Positions 1 through 7,764 of a stretch of DNA of 8,597 nucleotides are shown piece by piece; position 1 is the first letter of the stretch; each line of letters starts with the position of its first letter. The translations under genes and the position numbers were made by a program. Source of the DNA: Actinomycetota bacterium (GTDB lineage: Bacteria; Actinomycetota; Acidimicrobiia; Acidimicrobiales; JAHWLA01); NCBI GenBank assembly GCA_019347595.1, contig JAHWLA010000116.1, forward strand, positions 1 to 8,597, read 5' to 3'. A model generated the notes under the pieces. It did not search any database. It worked only from the letters and a program-made list of their open reading frames with translations, and was not told where the DNA came from.

Positions 1-1550
1 ACCGCGGCGATGACCGCGGAGCCGATGGCGAAGCCCTTGGTGACGGCCTTGGTGGTGTTGCCCACGGCGTCGAGGCTGACCATGATGCGCTCCGCCTCGC
101 CGCTGAACTCGCCCGACATCTCGGCGATGCCGGCCGCGTTGTCGGCCACGGGGCCGAAGGTGTCCTCGGACACCACGACGCCCGTGGTGGCGAGCATGCC
201 CATGCCGGTCAGCGCCACCAGGTAGAAGCTGAACTGGATGTTGCCGTCACCGAGCCCGATGGCGACGGCGATGGCACCCGCGATGGCGATGATGGCGTAG
301 ACGGTCGACTCGAGACCGGAGCTGATGCCCGCGAGCACGGTGGTGGCGGGCCCGGTGCGAGCGGCCTCGGCGATCTCCCGCACGGGACGGGTCTCGGTCG
401 AGGTGAAGTACTCGGTCAAGCGGCTGGCCACCTGCGCCAGCACCAGGCCGATCACCACGGCGCCGAGCATGCGCCAGCCTGCGTTGTTGTTGTTGTCGTT
501 GCCGACGTAGGTGAGGGCGACGAAGGCGGTGCCCGCCACGGTGAGCAGGCCCGCGGTCAGGAACCCGCGGTTGATGGGCGCCATGGCCGACTTGTCCTTG
601 TCGGTGGCCCGCACGGCGAACACGCCGACGATGGAGGCCAGCACGCCGATGGCGCGGGCGGCGACGGGGAAGATCAGGCCCGCCACCGGGTTGTCGATGC
701 CGAGCGACTGGAACGCCGCCACGCCGAGGATGATCGACGCCACCAGGGTGACTTCGTAGGACTCGAAGAGGTCGGCTGCCATGCCCGCGCAGTCGCCCAC
801 GTTGTCGCCGACATTGTCGGCGATGGTGGCCGGGTTGCGGGGGTCGTCCTCGGGGATGCCCGCTTCGACCTTGCCCACCAAGTCGGCGCCGACGTCGGCC
901 GCCTTGGTGAAGATGCCGCCGCCGACACGGAGGAACAGCGCCAGCAGCGAGCCGCCGAACCCGAAGCCGACGAGGATCGCCGAGCTGGTGTTCTGGAACA
1001 GCATGATGATGACGGTCGCCCCGAGCAGACCCAGGCCGACGGTGAACATGCCGGCCACGCCACCGGTGCGGAACGCCACCTTGAGGGCGGCGGGCAGCGA
1101 GCCGGTGCGGGCGGCGGCCGCGGTGCGGACGTTGCCGCGCACGGCCAGGCCCATGCCGATGAAGCCGGTGAGGCCCGACATGAAGCAGCCCGCCACGAAG
1201 GCCAGCGTCCGGAACAGGCCGGACTCGAAGAAGCTCAGGGCATGGGTGCCGTCGGGCCGGTCGACGGCCGTCGACGTCAGGAACACCACCGCCACCAGCG
1301 GGATCAGGATGTAGCCGATCGTCTTGAACTGGCGCCGCAGGTAGGCCATGGCGCCTTCCTGGATCGCCGTGGCGATCTCGATCATCTTCGGCGTTCCCTG
1401 GTCGGCGGCCAACACGCCCTTCATGAGCGCGAAGCCGACGGCGATGGCCAGCAGGGCGGTGCCGGCCGAGAAGATCAGCCAGAACCACTCGGCCCCCCCC
1501 AGGTGGAATTCCTGCCACCCCCCTTCACTGGCGAGGAGGAGGTTCGTCAT
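1..1550 (-). CDS. hppA: K+-insensitive pyrophosphate-energized proton pump HppA (partial, C-terminus off window)
   Basis: Membrane-bound pyrophosphatase that hydrolyses PPi in the cytoplasm and moves H+ outward. The ATG at 1548-1550 follows an AAAGGA ribosome site with 6-nt spacing. The frame stays open to the left edge, giving 516 codons. The family is usually about 650-800 residues, so roughly the last quarter is missing. Visible landmarks are an N-terminal helix (about 21-45), the family segment AIQEGAMAYLRRQFKTIG, the PPi/Mg-binding motif DVGADLVGKVE (219-229) followed by DNVGDNVGD, and the second acidic motif EDTFGPVADN (462-471). GNTTKAVTKG places Lys at 501 and Thr at 504. This Lys/Thr pair marks K+-independent H+ pumps, whereas K+-dependent enzymes have Ala at both sites. 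The gene is probably co-transcribed with the metalloregulator upstream, whose stop overlaps this start. G-tracts of 8 and 6 bases lie within the first 20 codons. The family call is very secure. Confidence 0.97.
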   Translation of the reverse strand, partial: MTNLLLASEGGWQEFHLGGAEWFWLIFSAGTALLAIAVGFALMKGVLAADQGTPKMIEIATAIQEGAMAYLRRQFKTIGYILIPLVAVVFLTSTAVDRPDGTHALSFFESGLFRTLAFVAGCFMSGLTGFIGMGLAVRGNVRTAAAARTGSLPAALKVAFRTGGVAGMFTVGLGLLGATVIIMLFQNTSSAILVGFGFGGSLLALFLRVGGGIFTKAADVGADLVGKVEAGIPEDDPRNPATIADNVGDNVGDCAGMAADLFESYEVTLVASIILGVAAFQSLGIDNPVAGLIFPVAARAIGVLASIVGVFAVRATDKDKSAMAPINRGFLTAGLLTVAGTAFVALTYVGNDNNNNAGWRMLGAVVIGLVLAQVASRLTEYFTSTETRPVREIAEAARTGPATTVLAGISSGLESTVYAIIAIAGAIAVAIGLGDGNIQFSFYLVALTGMGMLATTGVVVSEDTFGPVADNAAGIAEMSGEFSGEAERIMVSLDAVGNTTKAVTKGFAIGSAVIAA

Positions 1551-2251
1551 GCTGATTCCTTTCTGTCTGCTCTCTCTGCTTCGTCTTCTTTGCGTACGTA
1601 GATCTGGCGGGCGACCTTTTCGCCCACGGTGCGGTCGCTGCCCTCGACCCGGAGCACCAGCGGCCCGTCGAAGGGGTGCTTCTCCCGCACCTCGACGCGC
1701 ACGCCGGGGCGCAGCCCCAGCGTGTCGAGAAAGGCGACCACCTCGGGATCGGTCGAGCCCGGCACGGCGACCACGGCCACGTCGCCGGGCTCCAGGTCGT
1801 AGAGCGGCGGCAGGTCGGGAATGTCGAGCATCTCCGGGGCCGGGATCGGGAAACCGTGCGGGCAGGTGGCCGGGCGGTGGAGGGCGAGGTACAGGCGGTC
1901 CTCCACCTCCTGGGGCAGGTCGTGCTCGAACGAGCCGGCCAGGCGGTCGGCCTCGTTCCAGGCGTAGCCCAGCATGTCGGCCAGGAAGCGCTCGACGATG
2001 CGGTGCCGGCGGATGGCAGCCACGGCCGCGCCGCGCCCCGCCGGCGTGAGCAGCACCCCCCGGTAGGGCTTGTGCTCGGCCAGGTCGCGCTCGGCGAGCC
2101 GCTTGATGGTGGCGGTGACCGTGCCGGGGCTCACGCCCAAGGCGTCGGCCAGGTCGCCGGTGTGGGCGTCACCGCCGGCGTCGTTGCGGGACACCATGCG
2201 GTAGATCGCCTTCAGCGTCTCGCGCTCGGACTTCGTGAGGGTGAGATCCAT
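1547..2251 (-). CDS. DtxR/MntR-family metal-dependent transcriptional regulator with FeoA-like C-terminal domain
   Basis: Predicted cytoplasmic DNA-binding repressor of 234 residues controlled by a divalent metal (Fe2+ or Mn2+ in characterised relatives). It has an N-terminal winged helix (about 8-70; helix-turn-helix near LADALGVSPGTVTATIKRL), a dimerisation and metal-binding domain (about 75-140; HRIVERFL, SFEHDL, CPHGFPIP), and an SH3/FeoA-like domain (about 150-220; LGLRPGVRV, PFDGPL). Against Corynebacterium DtxR, aligned by eye, H79, E83, E105 and H106 are kept as H83, E87, E109 and H110. The primary-site Cys102 is Gly106, and Met10 is Glu11. The acidic residue at the Met10 position recalls MntR Asp8, but MntR's Glu99 is also absent, so the metal cannot be assigned. 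The start has no good ribosome site, and a predicted promoter implies a very short leader. The stop overlaps the hppA ATG by 4 nt. Targets are unknown; autoregulation and control of hppA and mrp are inferred from position. Confidence 0.92.
   Translation of the reverse strand: MDLTLTKSERETLKAIYRMVSRNDAGGDAHTGDLADALGVSPGTVTATIKRLAERDLAEHKPYRGVLLTPAGRGAAVAAIRRHRIVERFLADMLGYAWNEADRLAGSFEHDLPQEVEDRLYLALHRPATCPHGFPIPAPEMLDIPDLPPLYDLEPGDVAVVAVPGSTDPEVVAFLDTLGLRPGVRVEVREKHPFDGPLVLRVEGSDRTVGEKVARQIYVRKEDEAERADRKESA
1557..1562 (-). promoter_or_regulatory. Ribosome binding site of hppA
   Basis: AAAGGA on the minus strand lies 6 nt before the hppA ATG, inside the last codons of the upstream regulator gene. 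It fixes the hppA start and indicates that ribosomes can load there directly as well as by reinitiation at the ATGA overlap. Confidence 0.7.
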
Positions 2252-2252
2252 A

Positions 2253-2263
2253 GTTCGCCGAAC
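2253..2263. promoter_or_regulatory. Short inverted repeat GTTCG-C-CGAAC next to the regulator start
   Basis: Perfect 5-bp arms flank a single central base and end 1 nt upstream of the regulator's start codon. A further GAAC half-site follows at 2267-2270. It could be a second regulator site or a small hairpin in the very short 5' leader that affects translation. Short GC-rich repeats also arise by chance, so support is limited. Confidence 0.3.
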
Positions 2264-2267
2264 GCGG

Positions 2268-2297
2268 AACTTAGATTTTGGATCCCCAAAACGTCAA
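2268..2297 (-). promoter_or_regulatory. Candidate promoter of the regulator-hppA operon with embedded operator
   Basis: On the minus strand, TTGACG (2297-2292) and TAAGTT (2273-2268) are separated by 18 nt, close to sigma-70-type -35 and -10 spacing. A start site about 7 nt downstream would leave a leader of roughly 10 nt before the regulator's ATG. A near-palindrome fills the spacer, the usual place for a repressor to block RNA polymerase. The -10 element is a weak match (TANNNT), so this is a prediction. Confidence 0.5.
2276..2291. promoter_or_regulatory. Inverted repeat TTTTGG-ATCC-CCAAAA, candidate operator
   Basis: Perfect 6-bp arms TTTTGG and CCAAAA flank a 4-bp centre. Beyond them, CTTAGA on one side is partly matched by TCAAG on the other, so weaker symmetry extends to about 30 bp. 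It is A/T-rich in an otherwise very GC-rich window and lies between divergent genes, next to a DtxR-type regulator. It does not match the classical DtxR box TTAGGTTAGCCTAACCTAA, so any binding by this regulator is inferred. Confidence 0.5.
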
Positions 2298-2384
2298 GCC
2301 CGAGCCGGCACCGCGCCAGCGACTAGCGTGACTCCGTGGTGCGCCGGGAAGGCTGGTCGGCACGCAATCGGTGACCCTGCTTCC

Positions 2385-4673
2385 GTGCTGATCCTCATCC
2401 TCCTCCACGCGCTGGCGGCCCTGACCGCACTCGCCCTCGGCCGACGCCTGGGCCCGCGTGTCTTCCTCGTGGCCGCCTTGGCGCCCCTCGTGTCCGTCGG
2501 CCTCCTGGCGGGCCGGGCACCCGGCGTCCTCGACGGCCGGCCGGTGGACGAGGCGCTGCGATGGGCGCCTTCGCTGGGCCTGGTGGCCGCCTTTCGGCTC
2601 GACGGGTTCGCGCTCCTCGTCGGCGGCCTGGTGGCCGGCATCGGCGTGCTCGTCATGGTCTACGCCTCGGCGTACTTCCACCGCGGCCCGGCCGTCGGCC
2701 GCGCCGCCGCCCTGCTGGTGGCGTTCGCCGGGGCCATGCTCGGCATCGTCCTCGCCGACGACCTGCTCCTGATCTACGTGTTCTGGGAGCTGACGTCGAT
2801 CACGTCGTACCTCCTCATCGGCATCGAGGACCAGAAGGGCTCGGCACGCGCCGCCGCCCTGCATGCGCTCCTCGTCACCGGCGGGGGCGGGCTCGCCATG
2901 CTCGGGGGCTTCGTCCTCCTGGGCCAGGAGGCGGGCACCTACCGCCTCTCCGAGATCCTCGCCGCGCCCCCTAGCGGCGGTCTGGTCGGCCCCGCCTTGG
3001 CGCTCATTCTGGTGGGCGCCTTCACCAAATCGGCGCAGTTCCCGTTCCACGGCTGGCTCCCCGGCGCCATGAGCGCCCCGACCCCGATCAGCGCCTACCT
3101 CCACTCCGCCACCATGGTGAAGGCGGGCGTGTACCTGATCGCCCGCCTGGCCCCCGCCTTCGCCGCCGCCGTGGCCTTCTGGCGGCCGACCGTCGTGCTC
3201 GTGGGACTGGCGACGATGCTCCTCGGCGGCTGGCGCGCCCTGCGCGAGACCGATCTGAAGCTCCTGCTCGCCTACGGCACCGTGAGCCAATTGGGGTTCA
3301 TGACCACCCTGTTCGGCGTCGGGCTGCCCGAGTGGACGTTCGCGGGGGCGGCCATCCTCCTCACCCACGCGCTGTTCAAGGCGGCGCTGTTCATGGTGGT
3401 GGGCATCGTCGACCACCAGGCGGGCACGCGCGATCTGCGACATCTCGGGGTGCTGTGGCGGGCGCTGCCGATGACGGCCGCCGTCGCCGTGGTGGCCGCC
3501 GCGTCCATGGCCGGGCTGCCGCTGCTCGCCACCTTCCCGGCCAAGGAGTTCGCCTTCGAGGCCGCCCTCCACGGCGGGCTCGGCCGCCTCGACCCCGTGC
3601 TGGCCGTCGGCCTGGTGGGCGGGTCGGCGCTCACCGCGGCCTATGCCTTCCGCTTCGCGTGGGGCGCCTTCATCGGGGGGCGGGGCGCGCAGCCCACGAC
3701 GGCGAAGCCCCCCGCCCGCGCCCTCCTCGGCCCCGCCCTGGTGCTTTCCGCGCTGTCGATCGCCCTCGGGGTGGCGCCCGTGCTCGCCGACAAGGTGGTG
3801 GCTCCCGCCGCCCAGGCGCTCCACGCCGACGCCTCGGGGCTCCATCTGGCCCTGTGGCACGGGATCACCTCGGCGCTGGTGGCGTCGGCCATCGCCGTCG
3901 GCGTCGGCGTCGTGCTGTTCGTGCGGCGGTACGCGGTCGTGCGCCTCCAGCGCCGCCTCCAGGTGCTGCCGCCCGCCTCGGCCGTCTACGCCCGCGCCAT
4001 CGAGCGCCTGCTCCACGGCGCCGACCTGGTGACCGGCTTCGTGCAGAACGGGTCGCTCCCGATCTACCTCGGCGTCATCCTGCTCACCGCCGTCATGCTC
4101 CCCGCCGCGCACCTCGTCGCAGGCGGTTCGCTGCCGCAGCAGTGGGTGGTGGCCGAGACCCCCATGCAGGCGCTGGTGACCGTCCTCACCATCGGTGCGG
4201 CGATCGGCACGGCAGTGGCGGCCCGGCGGTTCGTCGCCGTGCTGTTCCTCGGCGGCGTCGGCTACGGCGTCGCCGTGCTGTTCGTCATCCAGGGGGCGCC
4301 GGACCTCGCCCTCACCCAGTTCCTCGTGGAGACGCTGGCCCTCGTCATCTTCGTGCTCGTCCTCCGCCACCTCCCCGAGCGCTTCGGCGGGTCGCCGTCG
4401 CGGCGCTCGCACGTCCTGCGCCTGGCGGTCGCGGGCATCGTGGGCGTCTTCGTCACCGCCTTCGCCTTGGTGGCCGCCGCCGCCCGTACGGGCGAGTCGG
4501 TGTCCGAGGAGTTCCTGGCGCGGTCGCTCCCCGAGGCAGGCGGGCGCAACGTCGTCAACGTGATCCTCGTCGACTTCCGCGCCATCGACACCTTGGGCGA
4601 GATCACCGTTCTCGGCGTGGCCGCCCTCGGCGTGGCCGCCCTCGTCCGCACCAAGGTCGACGATGACACCTGA
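2385..4673 (+). CDS. mrpA: Na+/H+ antiporter subunit MrpA (NuoL-like plus MbhD/MbhE domains)
   Basis: Largest membrane subunit of the Mrp cation/proton antiporter, homologous to the proton-conducting subunit NuoL of complex I. With the GTG start at 2385 it has 762 residues, close to the usual 770-800. The N-terminal two thirds is the NuoL-like channel: FWELTSITSY contains Glu135, FTKSAQFPFHGWLP contains Lys215, MVKAG contains Lys246 and HALFKAALF contains Lys332. These are the conserved charged residues of the proton path. The C-terminal part has the MbhD-like QGAPDLALTQFLVETL (636-651) and the MbhE-like DFRAIDTLGEITVLG (730-744, with Glu739). The start was chosen because a hydrophobic helix begins immediately (VLILILLHAL). 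It has no Shine-Dalgarno sequence, and an in-frame GTG at 2328 would add 19 polar residues. The 3' end overlaps mrpB by 11 nt. MrpB is encoded separately, which makes this a group 1 operon. A perfect 15-bp tandem repeat lies in the last helix. Confidence 0.96.
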   Translation: MLILILLHALAALTALALGRRLGPRVFLVAALAPLVSVGLLAGRAPGVLDGRPVDEALRWAPSLGLVAAFRLDGFALLVGGLVAGIGVLVMVYASAYFHRGPAVGRAAALLVAFAGAMLGIVLADDLLLIYVFWELTSITSYLLIGIEDQKGSARAAALHALLVTGGGGLAMLGGFVLLGQEAGTYRLSEILAAPPSGGLVGPALALILVGAFTKSAQFPFHGWLPGAMSAPTPISAYLHSATMVKAGVYLIARLAPAFAAAVAFWRPTVVLVGLATMLLGGWRALRETDLKLLLAYGTVSQLGFMTTLFGVGLPEWTFAGAAILLTHALFKAALFMVVGIVDHQAGTRDLRHLGVLWRALPMTAAVAVVAAASMAGLPLLATFPAKEFAFEAALHGGLGRLDPVLAVGLVGGSALTAAYAFRFAWGAFIGGRGAQPTTAKPPARALLGPALVLSALSIALGVAPVLADKVVAPAAQALHADASGLHLALWHGITSALVASAIAVGVGVVLFVRRYAVVRLQRRLQVLPPASAVYARAIERLLHGADLVTGFVQNGSLPIYLGVILLTAVMLPAAHLVAGGSLPQQWVVAETPMQALVTVLTIGAAIGTAVAARRFVAVLFLGGVGYGVAVLFVIQGAPDLALTQFLVETLALVIFVLVLRHLPERFGGSPSRRSHVLRLAVAGIVGVFVTAFALVAAAARTGESVSEEFLARSLPEAGGRNVVNVILVDFRAIDTLGEITVLGVAALGVAALVRTKVDDDT
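4611..4640 (+). repeat. Perfect 15-bp tandem duplication inside mrpA
   Basis: CTCGGCGTGGCCGCC occurs twice in direct succession (4611-4625 and 4626-4640), encoding LGVAA twice within the last transmembrane helix of MrpA. It is in frame, so the subunit is not disrupted, but the helix may be five residues longer than in close relatives. Confidence 0.9.
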
Positions 4674-5094
4674 GCGCTCGCTGATCCTGCATCGCGCCGT
4701 CGAGGTGGTCTTCCCCATCGCGCTGGTGTTCGCCGTCTTCCTGCTGTTCGCCGGCCACAACGCACCGGGCGGCGGCTTCGTCGGCGGGCTGGTGGCGGGC
4801 GCCGCCTTCGTGCTGCGCTACGTCGACGGCGGGTCGACAGAGGTGCGCCGCGCCGCCCGGGTGCATCCCGAGACGCTGGTCGGCACCGGCATGGCGATGG
4901 CAGCCATTACCGGCGCCGTCGGGTGGCTCGGCGGCGGCTCCTTCCTGGAGAGCCGCAAGCTGTCGATCGACCTCCCGCTGCTCGGCACGGCCAAGACGAC
5001 GACGAGCCTGCCCTTCGACATCGGCGTGATGCTCGTGGTGGTCGGCCTCGTCGTCATGATCCTGCGCACCCTCGGCTCGGAGTCGCACAAGTGA
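4663..5094 (+). CDS. mrpB: Na+/H+ antiporter subunit MrpB
   Basis: Small integral membrane subunit (143 residues, typical for the family) of the Mrp complex, without a complex I counterpart in the classical core set. Four hydrophobic stretches are visible (about 13-30, 38-52, 72-90 and 118-135). The family signature GHNAPGGGFVGGL lies at 31-43 and includes the conserved Pro35 and Phe39 region that is functionally sensitive in Bacillus MrpB. LPFDIGVMLVVVG (117-129) is the second recognisable MrpB segment. The ATG at 4663 follows AAGG with 6-nt spacing and lies within the end of mrpA (11-nt overlap). The stop overlaps the mrpC GTG start. Both overlaps imply coupled translation that keeps subunits in proportion. 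Confidence 0.96.
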   Translation: MTPERSLILHRAVEVVFPIALVFAVFLLFAGHNAPGGGFVGGLVAGAAFVLRYVDGGSTEVRRAARVHPETLVGTGMAMAAITGAVGWLGGGSFLESRKLSIDLPLLGTAKTTTSLPFDIGVMLVVVGLVVMILRTLGSESHK

Positions 5095-5452
5095 TCGTGC
5101 TCCTCGCCGTGACCGTGGGGGCGCTGTACGCGGCGGGCGTCTACCTGCTGCTCCAGCGCACGCTGACGAGGATCGTGATCGGCTTGGCCGTGCTCGCCCA
5201 CGGCGCCAACCTCCTGCTGCTGCTCGCCGGCGGGCGCGCGGGCCGGGCGCCGATCGTCGACGGCGAGGCGGGCCGCGTCGCCGACCCGCTCCCGCAGGCG
5301 CTGGCGCTCACGGCCATCGTCATCGCCTTCGGCGTGTCGGCCTTCCTGCTGGCGCTGGCCCACCGCAGCCGACGGCAGACGCACGACGACATCGTGCAGG
5401 ACGACGTCGAGGACCGGCGCATCGCCCGCATGGCGCGTGGAGAGACGCACCG

Positions 5453-5456
<4 letters not shown>
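5091..5456 (+). CDS. mrpC: Na+/H+ antiporter subunit MrpC (NuoK-like)
   Basis: NuoK-like membrane subunit of 121 residues, normal for MrpC. It has three predicted helices (about 1-20, 26-46 and 68-90). Family landmarks are RIVIGLAVLAHGANLLLLL (27-45) and ADPLPQALALTAIVIAFG (64-81), the segment shared with NuoK. A charged, hydrophilic tail (about 91-121, HDDIVQDDVEDRR) should face the cytoplasm. The GTG start at 5091 overlaps the mrpB stop in a GTGA and follows GGAG with 8-nt spacing. The stop overlaps the mrpD ATG in an ATGA. It works only as part of the seven-subunit complex, probably at the interface between MrpA and MrpD, as known for the family. Confidence 0.96.
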
Positions 5457-6933
<1,477 letters not shown>

Positions 6934-6937
<4 letters not shown>

Positions 6938-7506
6938 CCGCCCGCGTCTCGGTCGTCGCCGTCCTCGCCGCCGTGTGGGTGGCCCTGTGGGAGGACGTCA
7001 CGCCGGCGAACGTGGTGAGCGGCCTCCTGGTGGCGCTCGCTGTGACTGCCCTGTTCCCCAACCGGCCCGAGCCCGGGTCGTCGGCGCGCCTCCGACCGGT
7101 GGCCGCCGCCCGCCTGCTCGGGTACTTCCTCTGGAAGCTGGCCGAGGCCAACGCCGTGGTGGCGTGGGAGGTGCTGACCCCCACCAACCGGGTCAACGAG
7201 GGGATCGTCGCCATCCCCGTGCGCGGCATGTCGGGCGGGATCACAACCATCGTGGCCAACGCCATCTCCCTGACGCCGGGCACGTTGACGATCGACGTCG
7301 ACGACGACCCGTGCGTGCTCTACGTCCACGTCCTCCACCTGCGCGACCCCGAGGAGGTGCGCCGCGAGGTGCTCCACCTGGAGGCGCTCGTCATCCGCGC
7401 CTTCGGCCCGGCCGACGCGGTTGCCCGTCTCGGCGGCCGCGGCGAGCGGGTCGACCTGGCCCCGTCGCAGGCCACCGAGGCGACACGAGAGGAGCCCACG
7501 CCGTGA
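6934..7506 (+). CDS. mrpE: Na+/H+ antiporter subunit MrpE
   Basis: Membrane subunit with a cytoplasmic C-terminal domain, needed for assembly and activity of the Mrp complex in studied bacteria. It has 190 residues against about 160 in Bacillus and Staphylococcus. Hydrophobic segments lie at about 5-18 and 25-42, with an amphipathic helix at 56-82 (ARLLGYFLWKLAEANAVVAW). The family hallmark ANAISLTPGTLTIDV (108-122) is followed by VLYVHVLHL (128-136). Residues after about 160 form a hydrophilic extension rich in Arg, Glu and Ala that is probably disordered. The GTG at 6934 overlaps the mrpD stop (GTGA) and lies 10 nt after AAGG. The stop overlaps the mrpF GTG. Function is assigned from family and operon position. 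Confidence 0.95.
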
Positions 7507-7763
7507 TCCCGGCCACCAACCTGGCCTTCGCCGCCCTCGGCCTCGCCGCTCTCCTCTGCCTGCTGCGGCTGGTGCGCGGCGACTCGCTGGCCGACCGCAT
7601 CGTCGCCGTCGACTCCCTCGTGCTCGTGGTGGTGGCCGGCATCGGCGTGCACGCGGCGCGCACCGGCGACGACGTCTACCTCGACGTGCTCGTGGTGGCC
7701 GCCCTGCTCGGCTTTGTCGGGACCACCACGGTGGCGCGGTTCATCGAGCGGCGAGGGGCGTGA
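7503..7763 (+). CDS. mrpF: Na+/H+ antiporter subunit MrpF
   Basis: Very small membrane subunit (86 residues, typical) with three predicted helices (about 5-23, 36-52 and 60-79). Conserved acidic positions of the family are visible: Asp31 and Asp37 in ADRIVAVDSLV, and Asp61 in YLDVLVVAALLGFVGTTTVARF. The GTG start at 7503 overlaps the mrpE stop and is backed by a strong AGAGGAG 8 nt upstream. That makes this start more credible than any earlier codon in the frame, which lies inside mrpE. MrpF is required for the intact complex in characterised systems. The stop is followed after one base by mrpG. Confidence 0.95.
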   Translation: MIPATNLAFAALGLAALLCLLRLVRGDSLADRIVAVDSLVLVVVAGIGVHAARTGDDVYLDVLVVAALLGFVGTTTVARFIERRGA

Positions 7764-7764
7764 G

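Larger units (their letters stand above)
2252..2384. other. Divergent intergenic region between the regulator and mrpA
   Basis: This 133-nt region separates the leftward regulator-hppA unit from the rightward mrp operon and is the only sizeable non-coding stretch in the window. The left part carries the leftward promoter and two inverted repeats described separately. For rightward transcription I see only isolated TANNNT matches (TAGATT at 2272-2277, TAGCGT at 2324-2329) without a convincing -35 element. No riboswitch-like or tRNA-like structure was recognised. The rightward promoter is therefore not located. Confidence 0.6.

Noticed and set aside
247..1518. 423-codon minus-strand frame overlapping hppA
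   Set aside because: Arg/Gly/His-rich nonsense composition. The neighbouring minus-strand frame encodes all HppA catalytic motifs and stays open to the window edge.
1547..2251. Naming the regulator IdeR, DtxR or MntR
   Set aside because: Ligand residues differ from all three and the cognate metal cannot be told, so no gene symbol is given.
2235..2384. Extended mrpA start at GTG 2235
   Set aside because: It would overlap the regulator's start codon and add 50 polar residues before the first helix, with no ribosome site and no family support.
2252..2384. Riboswitch or small RNA between the divergent genes
   Set aside because: No conserved aptamer-like pattern, strong extended stem or terminator was recognised in this short region.
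3332..4666. 444-codon plus-strand frame inside mrpA
   Set aside because: Out-of-frame shadow with Arg/Gly/Pro-rich low-complexity translation.
2271..4760. 829-codon open frame on the minus strand opposite mrpA and mrpB
   Set aside because: The translation is dominated by Gly, Glu, Arg, His and Asp with no recognisable domain. It is an antisense shadow of the GC-rich mrpA frame, which has full family motifs.
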